This document shows positions 49,301-62,797 of a stretch of DNA of 64,000 bases, in pieces. The notes beneath the pieces were generated by a model. That model did no database searches, was not told the DNA's origin, and worked only from the letters and a program-made list of their open reading frames with translations. Both the position numbers and the translations under genes were made by a program. The first letter of the stretch is position 1; each line of letters starts with the position of its first letter. Origin of the DNA: Apostichopus japonicus (lineage: Eukaryota; Echinodermata; Holothuroidea; Aspidochirotida; Stichopodidae); assembly GCF_037975245.1 (NCBI RefSeq), contig NC_092562.1, positions 23,119,554 through 23,183,553 of the forward strand, in the 5' to 3' direction.

Positions 49301-52300
49301 TCAAATTAAATCTGAAAAAGTGTTCGTGGTCATTTCATTTACTTTTGAACTATTTCTATGAAAACAAATGTAAACAATAATTTTGAACAGCTCTTAAAAT
49401 GTTCGTATATTTTGCTTCATAATCATTAATGCTAACACATGCATCAGGTTTGTAACCTCAACTTTGCAACATAACTCAAAGCCAAACATTCCTTTCAACT
49501 TTTGAGTAGATATCATGAAATAAATGCGTTTCATATCTTACATGGTTCAGCATAATCTTCATCTTTTTCCTCGGTCGCATTTGTATGTTTAATTTGTTGA
49601 GTATGTGCTCTGTTTGAATGTCTGGAGAAAATAGACACAAAATAAAAAGAACTGGAAACAAAGATACGTCATGTTTTAATTTTAATTTTTTAATTATGTT
49701 TGTTCTGCAGTCAGAATACATAGTCAGACTTTTTCTATATAACATGGTAATTTTTTTTTATTAATCGTATCATTCAATCTTACTTGTTTTCCAAAGGTAA
49801 TCTTGTACTCTGTCAAAATCTCTTTTGCTTAATACAGTGTTTTGCATGTTGTCACATCTATGTAACCTATAAGACATACTAATCCACATACGAGGATTTG
49901 GAAGCAATACACAATAGCTGATCTAACTAGTAATGAATGTGGAAAGTCTGTTGCTAGAATGAAAGTAATCCAAAAATATCCTTTTCAGAGATGCGAGGCA
50001 TTTTTTTGTAAGGAATAACATTGCTAAACATCCTTTCAGACAATCTATTACATTTAATGTAAAGTATATATGTCAAATATTAATCATTGTCTATAAAATC
50101 ATTAAAAGTTATCCTTGAACACGATTGTCACAAAACAATGTGAACTACTTTGGCCTTCCAGTTGGTGACAATTGTGTAACACCGGCAAATGTGTTGCATT
50201 AGTTTTTAAACATTGCAAGTATCGATGAAACACGTGGTATATTTACACATACGTAGCGCTGCTCAAATTTTAGCAGTGTTTGCAATTACAACCATAACAA
50301 TTTTTGGATGGTCCAATGGGTAAAAATCCAACAATTTAATATAGGATTTTTTCTTTCAACAGGAAACGTTTAAATATAAATTTTCTTTTTTCATCTTACC
50401 ATGTGCAATCGGTTTTATAAAGTAACATTTGTATTCTCATGGTTTTCAATGCAGCTTTAAAGTCACAACATCACAATTAGTAATAAAAGCTTACGAACAT
50501 TACCTTCTGTACACGAGCAATACAACCGGCATGGCAATCAACAAGGTCAGTGTTATTAAGACAATCAGCACAACAATTACGATAGAATAGGAGTGACCTG
50601 TAAAATAATTGTTAGAACATCAATTAGTTTAACAAAGATTAATGAGACCAGGGACGAGAAATCACTATCGTACATTTGACTCGAGACTCACAAATATGAC
50701 CAATGTGAATGATCAAACACGTGTAAATAAGTGACATGTTCAAGTCATGCAAAGTCGACAAAGTGACTCATAGTTTGTAATTCGGCGGTATAGTTTACTA
50801 GAATGTTACACTTCTGCTCGGCACGATGACAGTAAACAATGGTCGTTTAGAAACACATAACTATACAATTACTCTCAAATGTAAAATGTACTCCTCATTA
50901 TGTCAGTGCCAAATATAACACTGATTTCTTCTCGTTACAATGTTTCACATATACCCTGTATTAGTACTTAATCACAGATCGATCATTGTAATAGTTTGAA
51001 TTGTTTAGATGTGAAGGTAACACAAATGTTACGATGGGTTCTTGAGTATTTGTACATGACAAGTGACCCTTCCATGGCTCTTAAATGTTGATTTTATCAA
51101 CGAAAAATAAAAAGATTCACCTTGTTGATCTGTGACATCACCAGCCACAGAGATTCTTGCATATTCAGTTAATTCACTCACGGGGCCATACCCAGCGTCC
51201 GTCACCAGTTTAACTTGAAAGTTGTAGATATTCTTGCCAAGATTCTCATAAATATACCCTTTCACATTTGGATCCATCACCTGTACAACCTCTAGTATCT
51301 CTTTGGTCTCAAAATCACTGATATAGATAAGGAAACCTATTAGAGAAGCATTGCAGTTCAGAGAAATTTCATCTGGTACCTGAAAAAAAATGATTTCGGA
51401 ACCAAAATTACCTAATGTAGACACAGAATTATCATTGTGTACGTGTACTGTACATGTGCGTGTTTGCATGTATGTATGTCTTTTCCAGTCCTCGTTATGT
51501 AGCTAACGTCATCCATCTCGCTGGAGGTCTAAACTGAAAAATTGCTCTAGGGAAAAACCTGTTAATCACAGTAGATCATGCAGTAGAATGACAAGATCAA
51601 GTACATATTTTCTTTCACGGTGCAGGTTTTGACACGAGATGCCCGTATTCCGTAGTATTGTGATGAAAGCTTATCCATTACACCAGTGTGAACGTTTCTA
51701 CAGTTAGGTTTTGACTGACATACCTAGACGTAACAACAGATAAATTTTCAAAATATTAGCGTTAAGATGTTTCAAACATATTTCTGGACGCTATCGCAGG
51801 AGGCTGTCCTTGAAATGACCCAAAAGTTGATGTAAAAAATGAATGTTGATCCACGAACCTTCCAACTGATTAGGACAGTGCTACTTCCCGCCTCTGTTAA
51901 TCTAGCTTGTACGTCAAGTGGCTGTGTCTCTATGGGCACTGTAATGAACACATCAAACCAAAATAGCAAAAAAGGAGTAGATCTTAAGAATGACGCTGCC
52001 AATGCGTGTACACTAGAACTGGATGAAACATTTTAGACCCAATAAAAGAAGCATTACCACTTTTAAGATTTAAAGTCGATACTTCTACATGTGAGGTAAA
52101 CAAATAATGTAACAGTACTAGAACCGTGAAGAAATCAGTCCTTCCGAGAAACAAAGTCTGGGATAAACTAGTGAAAGGCAATGATTTCTCAACAAATTGA
52201 AAATAGTTAATAGAAAACCATCCATGCCATAAGCAGGACAATGAAACAATATGTTGGTGGCTATTCACTGAACTTTGCATACTATTAGGACAATTTAAAC

Positions 52301-55300
52301 AAATACTATCATTCGTTTTGAGATATAGGGACGAATAATTTTAAAGCATCAAGCGGTTAGCTACGGCCGTTCCTCATTATTATGTGGCTGTTAAAAGGGC
52401 CTTCTAGAGTTATATTGTAGAGCCATATTGTATACAACATTAATGTGGATTTAAATTACATAATGACCAGTAAGAAGTGCAATAGTGTTTAAATATTATA
52501 AAACAAAAGAGTATTAATGTTAATGGTTATACATTGCAATAGTATCCTCCGTACGGATGTCATATTATGTTTCGGTACCGCGCACAAGCCACTTCTTCCA
52601 ATACAATAAGTAATACAGGCGGGAAAAAGAAGGTGACCAAATTTATTTGTTTACATTACTGTTGATTCCCCGTTTATTCATTCATATGGGATGGTAGAAT
52701 AGTAAGATTTTTGATCAAATGCATGCATGGATGGAAGTGGTATTAATCCTTTGCCCTACTTTGCACCACATCGGCCAACAATTCACATCATGCTAGTTCA
52801 CGATGAAAGTTTATGTTAAACTTTTGCAATAATTAACACTTACTTGGACAATATGTTCTTGCAGATTCATAAGAGCTTTTTGGTCCTTCACCAAATGACC
52901 CTTCTCTTACTGCAGCCACAGAGAACTGATACAAGGTGTCTGGTAGCAGATTACTAAAGGTAAATGAGAGTGTTGGCATTTCATTAGCTTGGACGCTATC
53001 TGTGGAGTTCCAGTCTTCTTCTTCGTTGGTCCGGTAGTAAGGTACATAACCTATCACTGGAGGGTCTCCTATATCACTGATGTCATTCCATGCTGTCCAA
53101 GATATCGTGATTGTAGTGTTTGAAGCAGATATAAAGTCAGGGGATCTAGCTATTAGTGGAAGGACTGCGTGAAAATTAAAGTGAAAAAAAGGAAAGTGTG
53201 TGATTTTACCTTGTTTGACAGTTCTCCATTGTATTTGCTGCCACTGAATGCTCTTTTTAAAATTATATGTCTAAGTCATCGCTAAATAAGTTAAAATTGC
53301 CAATTCTATATACAGCAAAGCAGCTCTCTGTGTTGGTTAATGAACAAAACCTGTTCAGGTTTTCCTTGAACTTTGTTAAACAAAAGGTAATATATATTCA
53401 CTAAATTTGAAGCTTCTGAAAATATATTTTGCATATATCCCTACTTTTTTCAAGTGACCCCCCACACTTACATATATCATGACAAAATGCTGGAGCATTA
53501 AACCTTCAATTTACTCACCTCCATCAGTTAAATTGTCCAAGGGCTCTAAGATTTCAAGCATCCTAACATATTGATTTACTTTAAACCTCTGTATTCATGT
53601 CACTTTGAAAAGCCATCAAACTGGCTCTAAACAGATTAAGAGCAATGTAACCCTTACAAATGGCAGCATAAAAGTGACCCATTGAGTCGAATCACTGTTT
53701 TAATATTCATGACATGTAATTCCTGTCATTACATAATTCAAGCCAACCAGGGCACTCCTAGAATGATGCTTTGATTTATTCAGATTCCCATAAAGAAGTA
53801 ATGGGGAGAGAACCTTTAACTAAAAGTCAAGGGGTTGTTAAATGTGAGAGATCCTCTTTCTTTTCATTAAACTTAAACGTTACATATGTCACTATCTGCA
53901 AAATATCTTTGTTAAATATCATATGTCTTTATTATTTAATAATAATATAATATGTTTATATATGAATAATGTCTGTAAAATATTCAAATATCTATCTAAA
54001 TATCTGTCTGCAAAAAATGTTGGCAGATGCTATTGAGAATGAAGGTATTTATAGTTACAGCAGATCACATGACATTTGCAAAATATGAGATAGGACTAGT
54101 TATTTTAAACGGAAGTGGTTACTAATTTCACTAGTGAAATTTTACCCAAGCTGCTAGTCAATTTAGTACGGATGTACATACCCTTGTGACAAACACATAA
54201 AATACTACATTATTTGAGAAGTGAAATATTAGGAATCTCTACATACCCTTATGAAAATACACTATTTTCAAATGTGATCACAGGTAAAACAAAACAGATA
54301 AAGCACAATTTCAACTATAAATTACTTGTTTTCATGTGTGCTTAAAATATGTGAACATACTTCACAAAGTGAAGAAATGTGTGTTTCTACATGTTGCAGA
54401 ACCGCGACAATCTAACCCATTAATGATATAATAATAATAATGATCAAAATCAGCAGTTATTTTTATGATACATAAGAGACCACAACTGTGGGAGAAACCT
54501 TACAACCTACACGTCGGGTGGCTTCCAATTCAACATTTTAACTCAAATTTGGAATCTTTTCAATTAAAAAATCATTTCAGATTGGGAAACCGTAGATAGC
54601 TCTTGAATGAAAAACCCACCTTACTATGACCCGGCGGCGAATCGAACACGGAACTTCCCGATCTCTAAGCCTCATTGCTTTAAATGTCACCACTTTTATC
54701 CACTCGACCACAGCTTCACCCGTAAATATACACGAATAGATAAGTTGGACGATGTTTGTCACACATAACCCTGTGTTTTTACAGAATGGTTTCTGGCCCC
54801 ACGTTGTCACAGTAATCTGTGACACCACTTGTTCTGAGGTGTTTGCCCTTTCTTAAGTAGAAACGTGTGACAAAAAGATGTTAACTAGCAAAATCTATGT
54901 CAATGTGTATTTTCATGAAATATTGTCTTTGTCTGTAATCTTAGATTTGAACACAACTTAAGAACCCTTTTGATATTTTTCTTTACTGCTAAAGGTACCC
55001 CTTATCCACACTTTACTGCAAGGGAAGGATTCAGGGGTTCCTTCGCTTATAGCGCCCTAACCAAAATGTGTTTCAACGCATAACTGGGATCCCAAATGTT
55101 TACAGGTAAAACACAATGGTGACTACTAGACAAATGTGTATCAAATTCACACTTTTTCATGCAAAGTACATGGATATTCAGTAGTAATCATAGGTTTCCA
55201 CACAATAAATTGAAAGTAATGATACTTGTATTTATTGTTATTGTACACTTTGTCCACCCTTGGTTGTGTAGGATGGTTTTAGGGGTCCCTGGATTAGTGT

Positions 55301-58300
55301 GTTTAAGTAACTCAGTCACTTAAAAGACAGGCAAAAGCCTTGATTGTCAAGTTGAAATATAACACCAATTTTTAGATTAATGAGATCAGTTCATTGATCA
55401 TTTAATCATTTAATTTAATCATTTAATTGAGATCATTTAATGACAATGTTAATTGCAAGACCAAAATATACGAATTAAATAGGCACAAACTGGACAAAAT
55501 GATGACAGCTTTAATAAGCCATTTGATATGCATATACCAAAAAGTTCATCCTTCTGATCATAGAAGCTTACGTTATGAACTTACCATAGAGGTCTGCTTC
55601 TTTCCGTCTATAGTGACGCCCATCATTCACCAAAGAATTATATCTATCGGCTAAATAGCAACTAAAATCATTTCCATTCATAACATTGGAAACCTTGAAT
55701 GATTGCACTAGTGATTGAGATGATAGTTCTATTCGAACTCCAATAAAACTTCGACCTTGATTTGCTTCAGTTACAGTCAATATAGCTGACACATTTGCTA
55801 GGGAATTTGGAGATTCTACTGTGCAGTTGATTTCAGCTGTTGCTCCAGGATTAACTTTAGACACTTGAATGTCAGCAATCCCTGCATGGTAAATTAAAAA
55901 CAAGAAAATAAACCTGCTATTTGTTCTAAGAAAGTGAGGTGACCACATTTTCTATAAATATGGTAAAGGTAAAGATAACATAAACTAAAGGTAAATATAA
56001 CATAAAGCCATGCTTCATACTATAATAATGGTCAATTCAGGTCAAAAGCAACCCAAAGCACCATTTTGTTCATAACATGTTATTCTGTCTGTGTACACAT
56101 TGTGACCTAATGAACCAGATAAAAATGAGGAAAAGAAAACCAATTTCCATTATTCACTCTTCAACCTGTTATCATAATCAAGGATGGAAAGAGGAATATG
56201 GTAGAGGGAGGGATGCGATCACCCCACAGCTAACTTTTACTATCAAAGCTATGGATGCTTCTTGATCTATCATTTTGTGCTACATCCTCCTTCCCTAACA
56301 CCTTACTACTCTATCATGCATTTGCAGAAGCAGCAGGACACTTTGTCCATATACACACTGTATTCACAGTAAACCACTATAGTTGAAGTTTAAGTACAGT
56401 TTGTTGGTTCAGAAGGAGATATGTTTTCATTTCTAGTGTTTGGGCAATGTCCAAAATGTCAGCTTTTCATGGTATCAAAGATTTATGATCCCAACATCCG
56501 ACAATTTTTGAGGAAAACAAAATTTTCAATTTTATTTTGTGCTTTAGGCTTTTGTTACTAATTTATCAACTTGATTTGACACTTGGCAAATAAACTTGTG
56601 TTAAATACCACTGCATCTATTAGTTAAAAAATAAATAATAATAATACTGTACCTGTCTGACATCTAGGGTTCCAGGAAGTCCATGGCGTCTTGCATCGGC
56701 CATTACAAGTACCGTTGATATTATGACAGGCTTCAATGCAGTGACATTCCTGTTCACAGTTTTCACCATAAAATCCTGTAGCACATTCTGAGTAGGAGTT
56801 TAAAACAGAGAGCAAATTATGTTATCAGTGAGTGTGCACAAATCTTAAAATCAAGGCTAATTTAGAAAACTGCATACATCTACAACAATCAATAACTGTA
56901 ACATAGGTCTTTCACTTGAACTATAGCTGTTGTAACCAATTTCCAGCTTTCTGTTACTCATTTTGTTTACATTTTAGCTTCCATGATAAAATATTCTAAT
57001 TTTAGTTGCTTTGGAGAATTGTGGAACCATAGAAATGATCACTATTTATGTGTTTAAATCTAAAAATTCCCACATATTTAAGTTAAAGAGGAAATACAGG
57101 AGGCAGAAAGATGAAAATGACAGGCAAATACACATGCAGTATTACTTCGAAAATTTGACATGCAAAATAACTATACAAATATACTCCTCCCCTCAGCCCA
57201 CTCAAGTGAAAATGGAGCAAATGTTAACTCCACTGGATCAACAAAGTATGCCAGTGATAAATGACATATAACAGAAGGGAAGAAGCAAACAGCAGCATAA
57301 TGCATATGGTAATATTGATCCAATACCTTGACAATTTTCATTTGGATCACGCAGGACGAATCCTTGAGGACATTGGTTACACCTTCCTGTATTTTTGTTA
57401 CAAGCTGCATCATTCTTGCAATGACACTTCAAAAGACACTGACTTCCATAGTAACCTTGTTTACATTGTTCAGGAACTGAAAACCAGAGAGAGATGTTTG
57501 CTTAAATGGGTATGTCTAATTGACAATTTGATAAACTTCTTACTTAATTTGGTCTCATTTTTCGATAGACATTCACTTGCAATTACTTACGAATCCTTCA
57601 AGGAACATTCACATTATAAGATGATGTGACACTTTGTCAAAGACATTTATAATATAAAACAACAAACGATTTATGCTGTAAGAGCAGATATTGTTTTGTT
57701 AATGTTAGTAATGAATGCAGAATTGGATCAAAAACTTTGACATCTCTGTCTTTCTCGTCTGTGTCTAATTTGACATGTGTAAACTCATGTAAAATAAAAC
57801 CTGTATGTGATGATTGGATCTTAGTTCTCAAATAATATTCATCAATTAAAAACAAATTAATTAACAAAGACCAAAATATCAGATATTGTTTAATATATAA
57901 ATAGATATACATACATATTAAAAAAATCCCTGTGTACTCCAATTGAAAAGGAGTACTGTATTTGAGAATATATTATATTTTTTCTTTAGCAATACTTGGC
58001 AATGAAAAGACGGACTTTCCACTGCCAAGTCCCAGTTGGCAATATGTTTTCTAATACAGTACTCCTTATTTGTCAAATTTGACATTCCCCTATCTCTATT
58101 TTCTTTTGGATTAAACATGGACTTTCTTTATAATATGTTTAGATATATATCGAAGTCCGGTGCAGGTGCAGGTTCGCTGTTTCAATGATATTATACAAAC
58201 TATTTGAAATTTTCGATTAACATCTATCCAAACGAAAGAAAATTGTCAATAATGGAAGGTGATATTGTTGTATAATTTACTGGCAATTCTTATTTCTGGT

Positions 58301-59388
58301 ATATAATTTGGTAACCATTTACTCTTATGGTTTTGCTGAGGAAGGTTTCAGGGCAACACAAAATTTAAAATAAAAATAATTGTATTACGTACTCCTCAAG
58401 TCAACTGACTATGCCCCTGTCTTATTACATGGTTTGTACTTCACCTTCTTTGGAGAACACATGGGCTATTTTTACACTATATAAATATATTTATTTATGT
58501 TTATACTATAATAATGAATATGATCTTGTTCAATTGAATATCTCACCCTTCCTCCATCTCTTCTGATGCTAATTAATGAACAGTTTAAACATATTCAATA
58601 TTAATATATAGTAAAAAAGATTATAAACCTATCACTCTACAGTAACAACATATTTGTATAGAAAGAAAGAAATGTGAAACTTGACATATTTGAAAAGAAC
58701 GTTTTTAAGAAATAAAAACAAACATTACTGGTTAACTTGGGAGATTATCATATTTTTGTGTTTTGCAAAGATTCACCTTTCTGTACATTGATTGTTTTAA
58801 TAAGACTTCCACTGTGAATAAACCTACTTTGACAGTTTGTTCCAGAGTATCCTGTCTGACATCTGCCATTATTATTGGTGCATACACCTGTGAATATATT
58901 GCAACCACCACTATTACAATGACAAGTCTGTAAACAGTTAGCACCAAATGTACCCTGAGGACAACCTGAAACATATAAAAAGGTTACCAAACATATAAAT
59001 AAAATCAGCTGATAATCGCAGTAGAGCAATTAACAAGATAATTTCTAGAATACATACATATATTATGCTTGAAAAACATGCATTGTAAGTTTACATTTTT
59101 CATATAGTCTAAATAATGGGCCAGCGTAAAACACAGCTGATATCAACACCAACCCATTAGTTAAATGTTACAGGGCTTGAGTTATGTTCAAAAGTTAGTG
59201 AAGCAATTTGCCAAGACTCACTTTACAGGCCAGTAGTATGCATCTGTTATAAACAATGGTTATCATCATGATTAATATATAAATATTTGTAAATATTATT
59301 TGTAAACTGCATTGTGAAGCTTTTTACACATCTAAAGACCCATTCTATTTTAAACAAAATATTTACAACTCATAACTATATGTACGTA

Positions 59389-59440
<52 letters not shown>

Positions 59441-62400
59441 TAGTATGTGATAACCTACAGCATGTTGTTACTTGAGTTCACGTCTGCGCGCTGATCATAA
59501 GATAACTGGTCGCAAACGATCGTGTAACTTTATTTCTTCCTCGCACGGCTGGGTGATCTGTTACCATGTTAACACTTTTTTCGTTCATTCTGTCCTATTT
59601 ACAAAAGATTCACAGCCGTGCTTTCATGGCTTGTTGAATTAAGAAACATACTTGTACTGCAGTTAAGGCCATTGAATCCAGAGGAACACCTACAGCCAAA
59701 TGGATCTGGTAAACAAAACATGAAATATCTGCAGGCGAAATCAAAGTCTCCACGTTCATAACATCGAAACTCACAGTTGAATCCGAATCTACCCAATGGA
59801 TCACAAGCTGGAAATGAAATATGTAAACTACATGATAAAACAAAATTCACAATGGAAACCCTCATGTGCTCTCATTACAACTTCCATACTTGAAGCTTAA
59901 CATAGCATGAAAGTACTCTGACATTGCTTTTTAACTCTGACTTAAATGAAATAGCAAAGTTGTAATGCACAATATCCCTGATGCTAACTATAATGATACA
60001 TACCATCATGACTAAATCATCAACTGTAACTGTAAGTTTTTTAATAGTCCTTGAAGGGGAAGCCAACAATTCCTTTTTTTTAGATAAGGCTATTGGGCAT
60101 TTTACAGAATGTTTTTTGGTGAGTACCAGTATCGGTCAGTTGTGCATCTCTTCACGTGGATGTGAAGCTAAGGAAGAAAGCAATGTGGTCAAACTCCAGA
60201 AAAAACAGTTCAGAAAATCCTGTCTGTCAGTGGCTTGACACTGACAGCACTCATTTTGATCTTGACGTGATATCTGCAACATTCCTCTTGCAGAAAATTT
60301 TTTTTTGTACTGGAGCCTTTAAAATACCTGTCCGGCAGAAGGCATCGGTGGCGATATTGGTAGCAAACTTGACAACCCTGCAAGGCTTCTCGAAAAAGTA
60401 CCAATTTGATGTTTAGATGCATTTTGCTAAGATAGTTGCTGCTGTTTTGACATCATATTATGAATAACGTTTGGACAAGTAAAACCCAACAAGATCATTT
60501 TTTAGCTTTGTGACTTATTATAGTTAAAAAGTTATTAATTTCCAAGACAGAAAAAAGATCCAGTCATAATTGTGCAGCAGTTTTCAGAGGCTGTAACATT
60601 TGGACCACTTTGGTGAGAGAACTTAGTCCTCACGTGACCATGTCACGTGCCTCCTTTTTTTGTGTAAATGAAACAATTTGGTTTCAGCAAAGTCTCAGGT
60701 GGTCACCTTGCAATTCCTTGGTGAAATTACTCATGAAAATGGCTGTTCTAAATGTTATCTTTGGCGCTGAAATTCCTTCCCTCGTACAAAACTTCAGTCC
60801 CTTGGAATATTTCAAAATGCTCACCAACCCCATAATATTTCTTAAAGTAAGTTGCATATGTTAAAGCATTAGTTTTTTAATACTTTGACAAATTTTACAT
60901 ACTGTATATCAAAGCAATTTCTTCATCTGAAAACTTAACTTTCATGTCTTACATTGGCTCCTGATTTATGAATTTTCTGAAATCTTTTAACAATATTTTT
61001 GGTACTGAATTTATAGTGTATATAATTTTAAATCTAAATATAAAATAAGAACTCAATCCACCTATATAATACATTATATAATCATTTATTGCACATTTTG
61101 TACCTCACGCACATATATTTTAATTTTTGTCTTAAATCGCAACTTTTGTCTAAAATAACACAGGCTTTTTAAAGAAATTATAACTTCATTAATAATGCTA
61201 AGAACCAAGCGTGAATATTTCCAATGAATTTACATCTAATATTTTGGTTGAGTAGTATTGTCTCTTAATGCTCAGCCAATGCTCAGCTAACAGCCAACAA
61301 AGCAGAAATGATCCATAAATTAAGTTTTTACATCTGTTTTGACTAAAACTATATGAAGTTTTGTTAAAGGTTTGATTGTTTTACATTGCATTTGTTGATG
61401 GGCTGTAGATTTCTCAAGAGACACAAAAGTACTCTTACATGAGAGACAGTTTGGACCTTTAAATCCAGCAGGGCAGATGCACTCTCCAGTTGTGTCATCA
61501 CAGACACCTCCATTGTAACAATTGTCACAGATGCCGATGCAATCTGGAGGACCCCAGTGATCTGCAGGGCAAGCTAAAGGGAGAGAACACCACACTAGAA
61601 TAACATGGATTACAAGCCTACATAGGTAAGGAAAACTAAGGAGGGCATTCAGTACACGTACTAATAGAAGGAAATCACAACTTCAGTCTTATAAATAAAT
61701 AGTCTAGGGAGGTTGGCAATGCTGATTAACGTTCTGGAAAACACATGATAACAAATGCTATTCCATATTGAATTGCTTTGTTGATGAGAAAGGGATGAGA
61801 ATGCAATCTTCCTAATTGATGTCTCAGATAACTGACTCAAGCCAACTGGAAGACTCAACATTACTCAGTGAATGTAAGACTCTGCTCTAGTCGACTTGAG
61901 TCAAGTGAAAAGAAGATTCGACTATCTAAACCCAACAAATTTCATTTAATTCAGATCGACTCGACATCTACTGACGAAGAAATTTGCACATCATAGTAGG
62001 TTACACAACAGAAAGGAAACTAAAAGAAGTATGAAGACCATTACAAATTGTCTCAAAATATCATTGTGACTTTACTGAACTGACAATTTGTGACCTCACT
62101 TAATATCATGTGATTAATTTGAGATGTCACTGATTATATAAAGAGTTTGTCCAAGCATGAATCAAGATCAAAAACTTCCTGGATTTAAGTCCAATTCACA
62201 TTATGTCATAGTTGTTACTTGTCCTCCTGATACATCTCAAATGTGGAGTTTATACACAAGGATAAATATCAAACTTCACACATTCGTGGTATAGTACTTA
62301 AGGCAAAGGTAAAGCATCATTCTGACAGTCCCTCATTTGAATTTCACTTTTTATTTGAAAAACTTACCTGTTAAACATTTGTTCTCAGAAAAGTTAGTAC

Positions 62401-62797
62401 AAGCCACATGATGAGCAATGATACTCATATAATAAATCTCTTGAACTGAAGTTTTGGATATGCTCATATTGCAATAATTTCTTAAATGATTAGGATACAT
62501 GCTTGATTGATAGAAAATGTTTGTTACCTCGAACAATGATCCGCTGAAGTCCTTGTACAGCGTAGTTACGTCGATTATTGTGATAACACTCATAAATTCC
62601 AGCATCTGATAAACGAACTCTTCCTCCCCTTTGAGGTACATTCAGAGTAAAAGAACCAGAGTTAAAGGAAACACCCCCGTCTTTTTTCCACAACACAACA
62701 TTTCGGTTACTAGTCACCTCATCCATCCTTAAAACTATTCCTTCATCACCATTATTAACAGTCCTTGTAAGCAACCTGTCATTTGGAATTATATTTG
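43124..62797 (-). CDS. Tie-like receptor without kinase domain, copy B (3' 13 coding exons)
   Basis: Paralog of copy A; exons 1-2 are beyond the right edge. Exons: 62528-62797, 61439-61573, 59652-59807, 58828-58965, 57327-57476, 56653-56787, 55585-55881, 52844-53164, 51859-51938, 51121-51379, 50504-50597, 49542-49621, 43124-43365. Total 2,357 nt, in phase with an incoming single base, giving 785 residues and a stop. Every exon has the same length as in copy A except the third Ig exon, five codons shorter. No in-frame stop was seen. The last intron contains a whole LINE next to the acceptor. Tail tyrosines are conserved, and the exon 14/15 junction adds another (YAEPY). Confidence 0.85.
43745..44499 (+). 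pseudogene. LINE ORF1 (coiled coil, RRM-like, C-terminal domain), broken
   Basis: RNA-binding ORF1 protein of an L1/Tx1-type LINE. The N-terminal part is a predicted coiled coil with heptad leucines (LDCLLEQLSKL onward). It is followed by ENR-stop-RRKNLIFYGIPE, the usual entry to the RRM-like domain, with an in-frame TAA at 44036-44038 where Gln is expected (CAA to TAA). A second break (about 44285-44290, one extra T) precedes NTYRGNKFCITDDVTP, typical of the C-terminal domain. It ends in TGA at 44497-44499. Confidence 0.85.
45019..48833 (+). pseudogene. LINE ORF2 (endonuclease and reverse transcriptase), broken
   Basis: Starts MAGEIIISSLNCRGLR (APE-type endonuclease N-terminus), then LEDTHW, ARGVAIFF, DWNVTLN and YRSDHS, the endonuclease active-site blocks. 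The linker motif WIEEGEKPSKYFLNLE is typical of L1/Tx1. RT blocks: SPGTDGFTVEFY, NWRPITLLN, EQYGLMKGRYI, FVIEKAFNSV, QGDPLSPCLFNLV, YADDTTSL. In the first catalytic block one residue, the expected Asp before the IEKAF stretch, is missing. The YADD block is intact. A C-terminal CNFC...H zinc-knuckle-like motif lies near 48459-48500. At least six frameshifts or stops split the frame. Confidence 0.88.
49542..49621 (-). CDS. Copy B exon 14: proximal cytoplasmic tail
   Basis: 80 nt, phase 2-1; more acidic than copy A (NATEEKDEDYAEP). The donor CCAT|GTAAGA makes the next residue Tyr. Confidence 0.75.
50504..50597 (-). CDS. Copy B exon 13: transmembrane segment
   Basis: 94 nt, phase 1-2; the hydrophobic run is conserved (IVIVVLIVLITLTLLIAMPV) and ends in YRR. 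Confidence 0.88.
51121..51379 (-). CDS. Copy B exon 12: fibronectin III domain 2, second part
   Basis: 259 nt, phase 0-1; VPDEISLNCNAS to VTDQQG, with a strong T-rich acceptor. Confidence 0.83.
51859..51938 (-). CDS. Copy B exon 11: fibronectin III domain 2, first part
   Basis: 80 nt, phase 1-0; PIETQPLDVQA then TVLISWK, donor AAG|GTTCGT as in copy A. Confidence 0.8.
52844..53164 (-). CDS. Copy B exon 10: fibronectin III domain 1
   Basis: 321 nt, phase 1-1; nearly identical to copy A in the second half (LLPDTLYQFSVAAVREG). Confidence 0.88.
54430..54722 (-). mobile_element. tRNA-derived SINE in intron 9 of copy B
   Basis: Reverse-complement sequence starts with a tRNA-like head: A box TGGTCGAGTGG (54700-54710) and B box GTTCGATTC (54639-54647). 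An unrelated body follows and it ends in an (ATT)n tail at about 54427-54440. Absent from copy A (15,480-15,500), where the flanks are contiguous. The head resembles a Leu/Ser-type tRNA with a long variable region, but the origin is not firm. Confidence 0.8.
55585..55881 (-). CDS. Copy B exon 9: third Ig-like domain
   Basis: 297 nt, phase 1-1; five codons shorter than copy A after DFSCYLA. Its cysteines are in EINCTVES and DFSCYLA. Confidence 0.87.
56653..56787 (-). CDS. Copy B exon 8: EGF-like module 5
   Basis: 135 nt, phase 1-1; CATGFYGENCEQECHC conserved. The second half is more changed (NGRCKTPWTSWNPRC). Confidence 0.87.
57327..57476 (-). CDS. Copy B exon 7: EGF-like module 4
   Basis: 150 nt, phase 1-1; CKQGYYGSQCLLKCHCKND identical to copy A over this stretch. 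Confidence 0.88.
58828..58965 (-). CDS. Copy B exon 6: EGF-like module 3
   Basis: 138 nt, phase 1-1; CPQGTFGANCLQTCHC, all cysteines conserved with copy A. Confidence 0.88.
59388..59438. repeat. (TA)n microsatellite in intron 5 of copy B
   Basis: About 50 bp of TA repeats with two interruptions, expanded relative to the short TA run in the matching intron of copy A (near 20,127-20,155). Confidence 0.8.
59652..59807 (-). CDS. Copy B exon 5: EGF-like module 2
   Basis: 156 nt, phase 1-1; the FCLPDPFGCRC Tie signature is retained. The donor is ACAA|GTATGT, shifted in sequence but not position from copy A. Confidence 0.9.
61439..61573 (-). CDS. Copy B exon 4: EGF-like module 1
   Basis: 135 nt, phase 1-1; HWGPPDCIGICDNCYNGGVC. 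The donor is TCAT|GTAAGA, so the junction residue becomes Ser. Confidence 0.88.
62528..62797 (-). CDS. Copy B exon 3: second Ig-like domain
   Basis: 270 nt, phase 1-1; DAGIYECYHN conserved. The central strand region differs from copy A (SFNSGSFTLN versus AFNYGFLTLN). Confidence 0.85.

Noticed and set aside
54628-54722. A functional tRNA gene
   Set aside because: Boxes A and B are present, but the sequence continues into a SINE body and ATT tail, and the acceptor arm does not pair convincingly.
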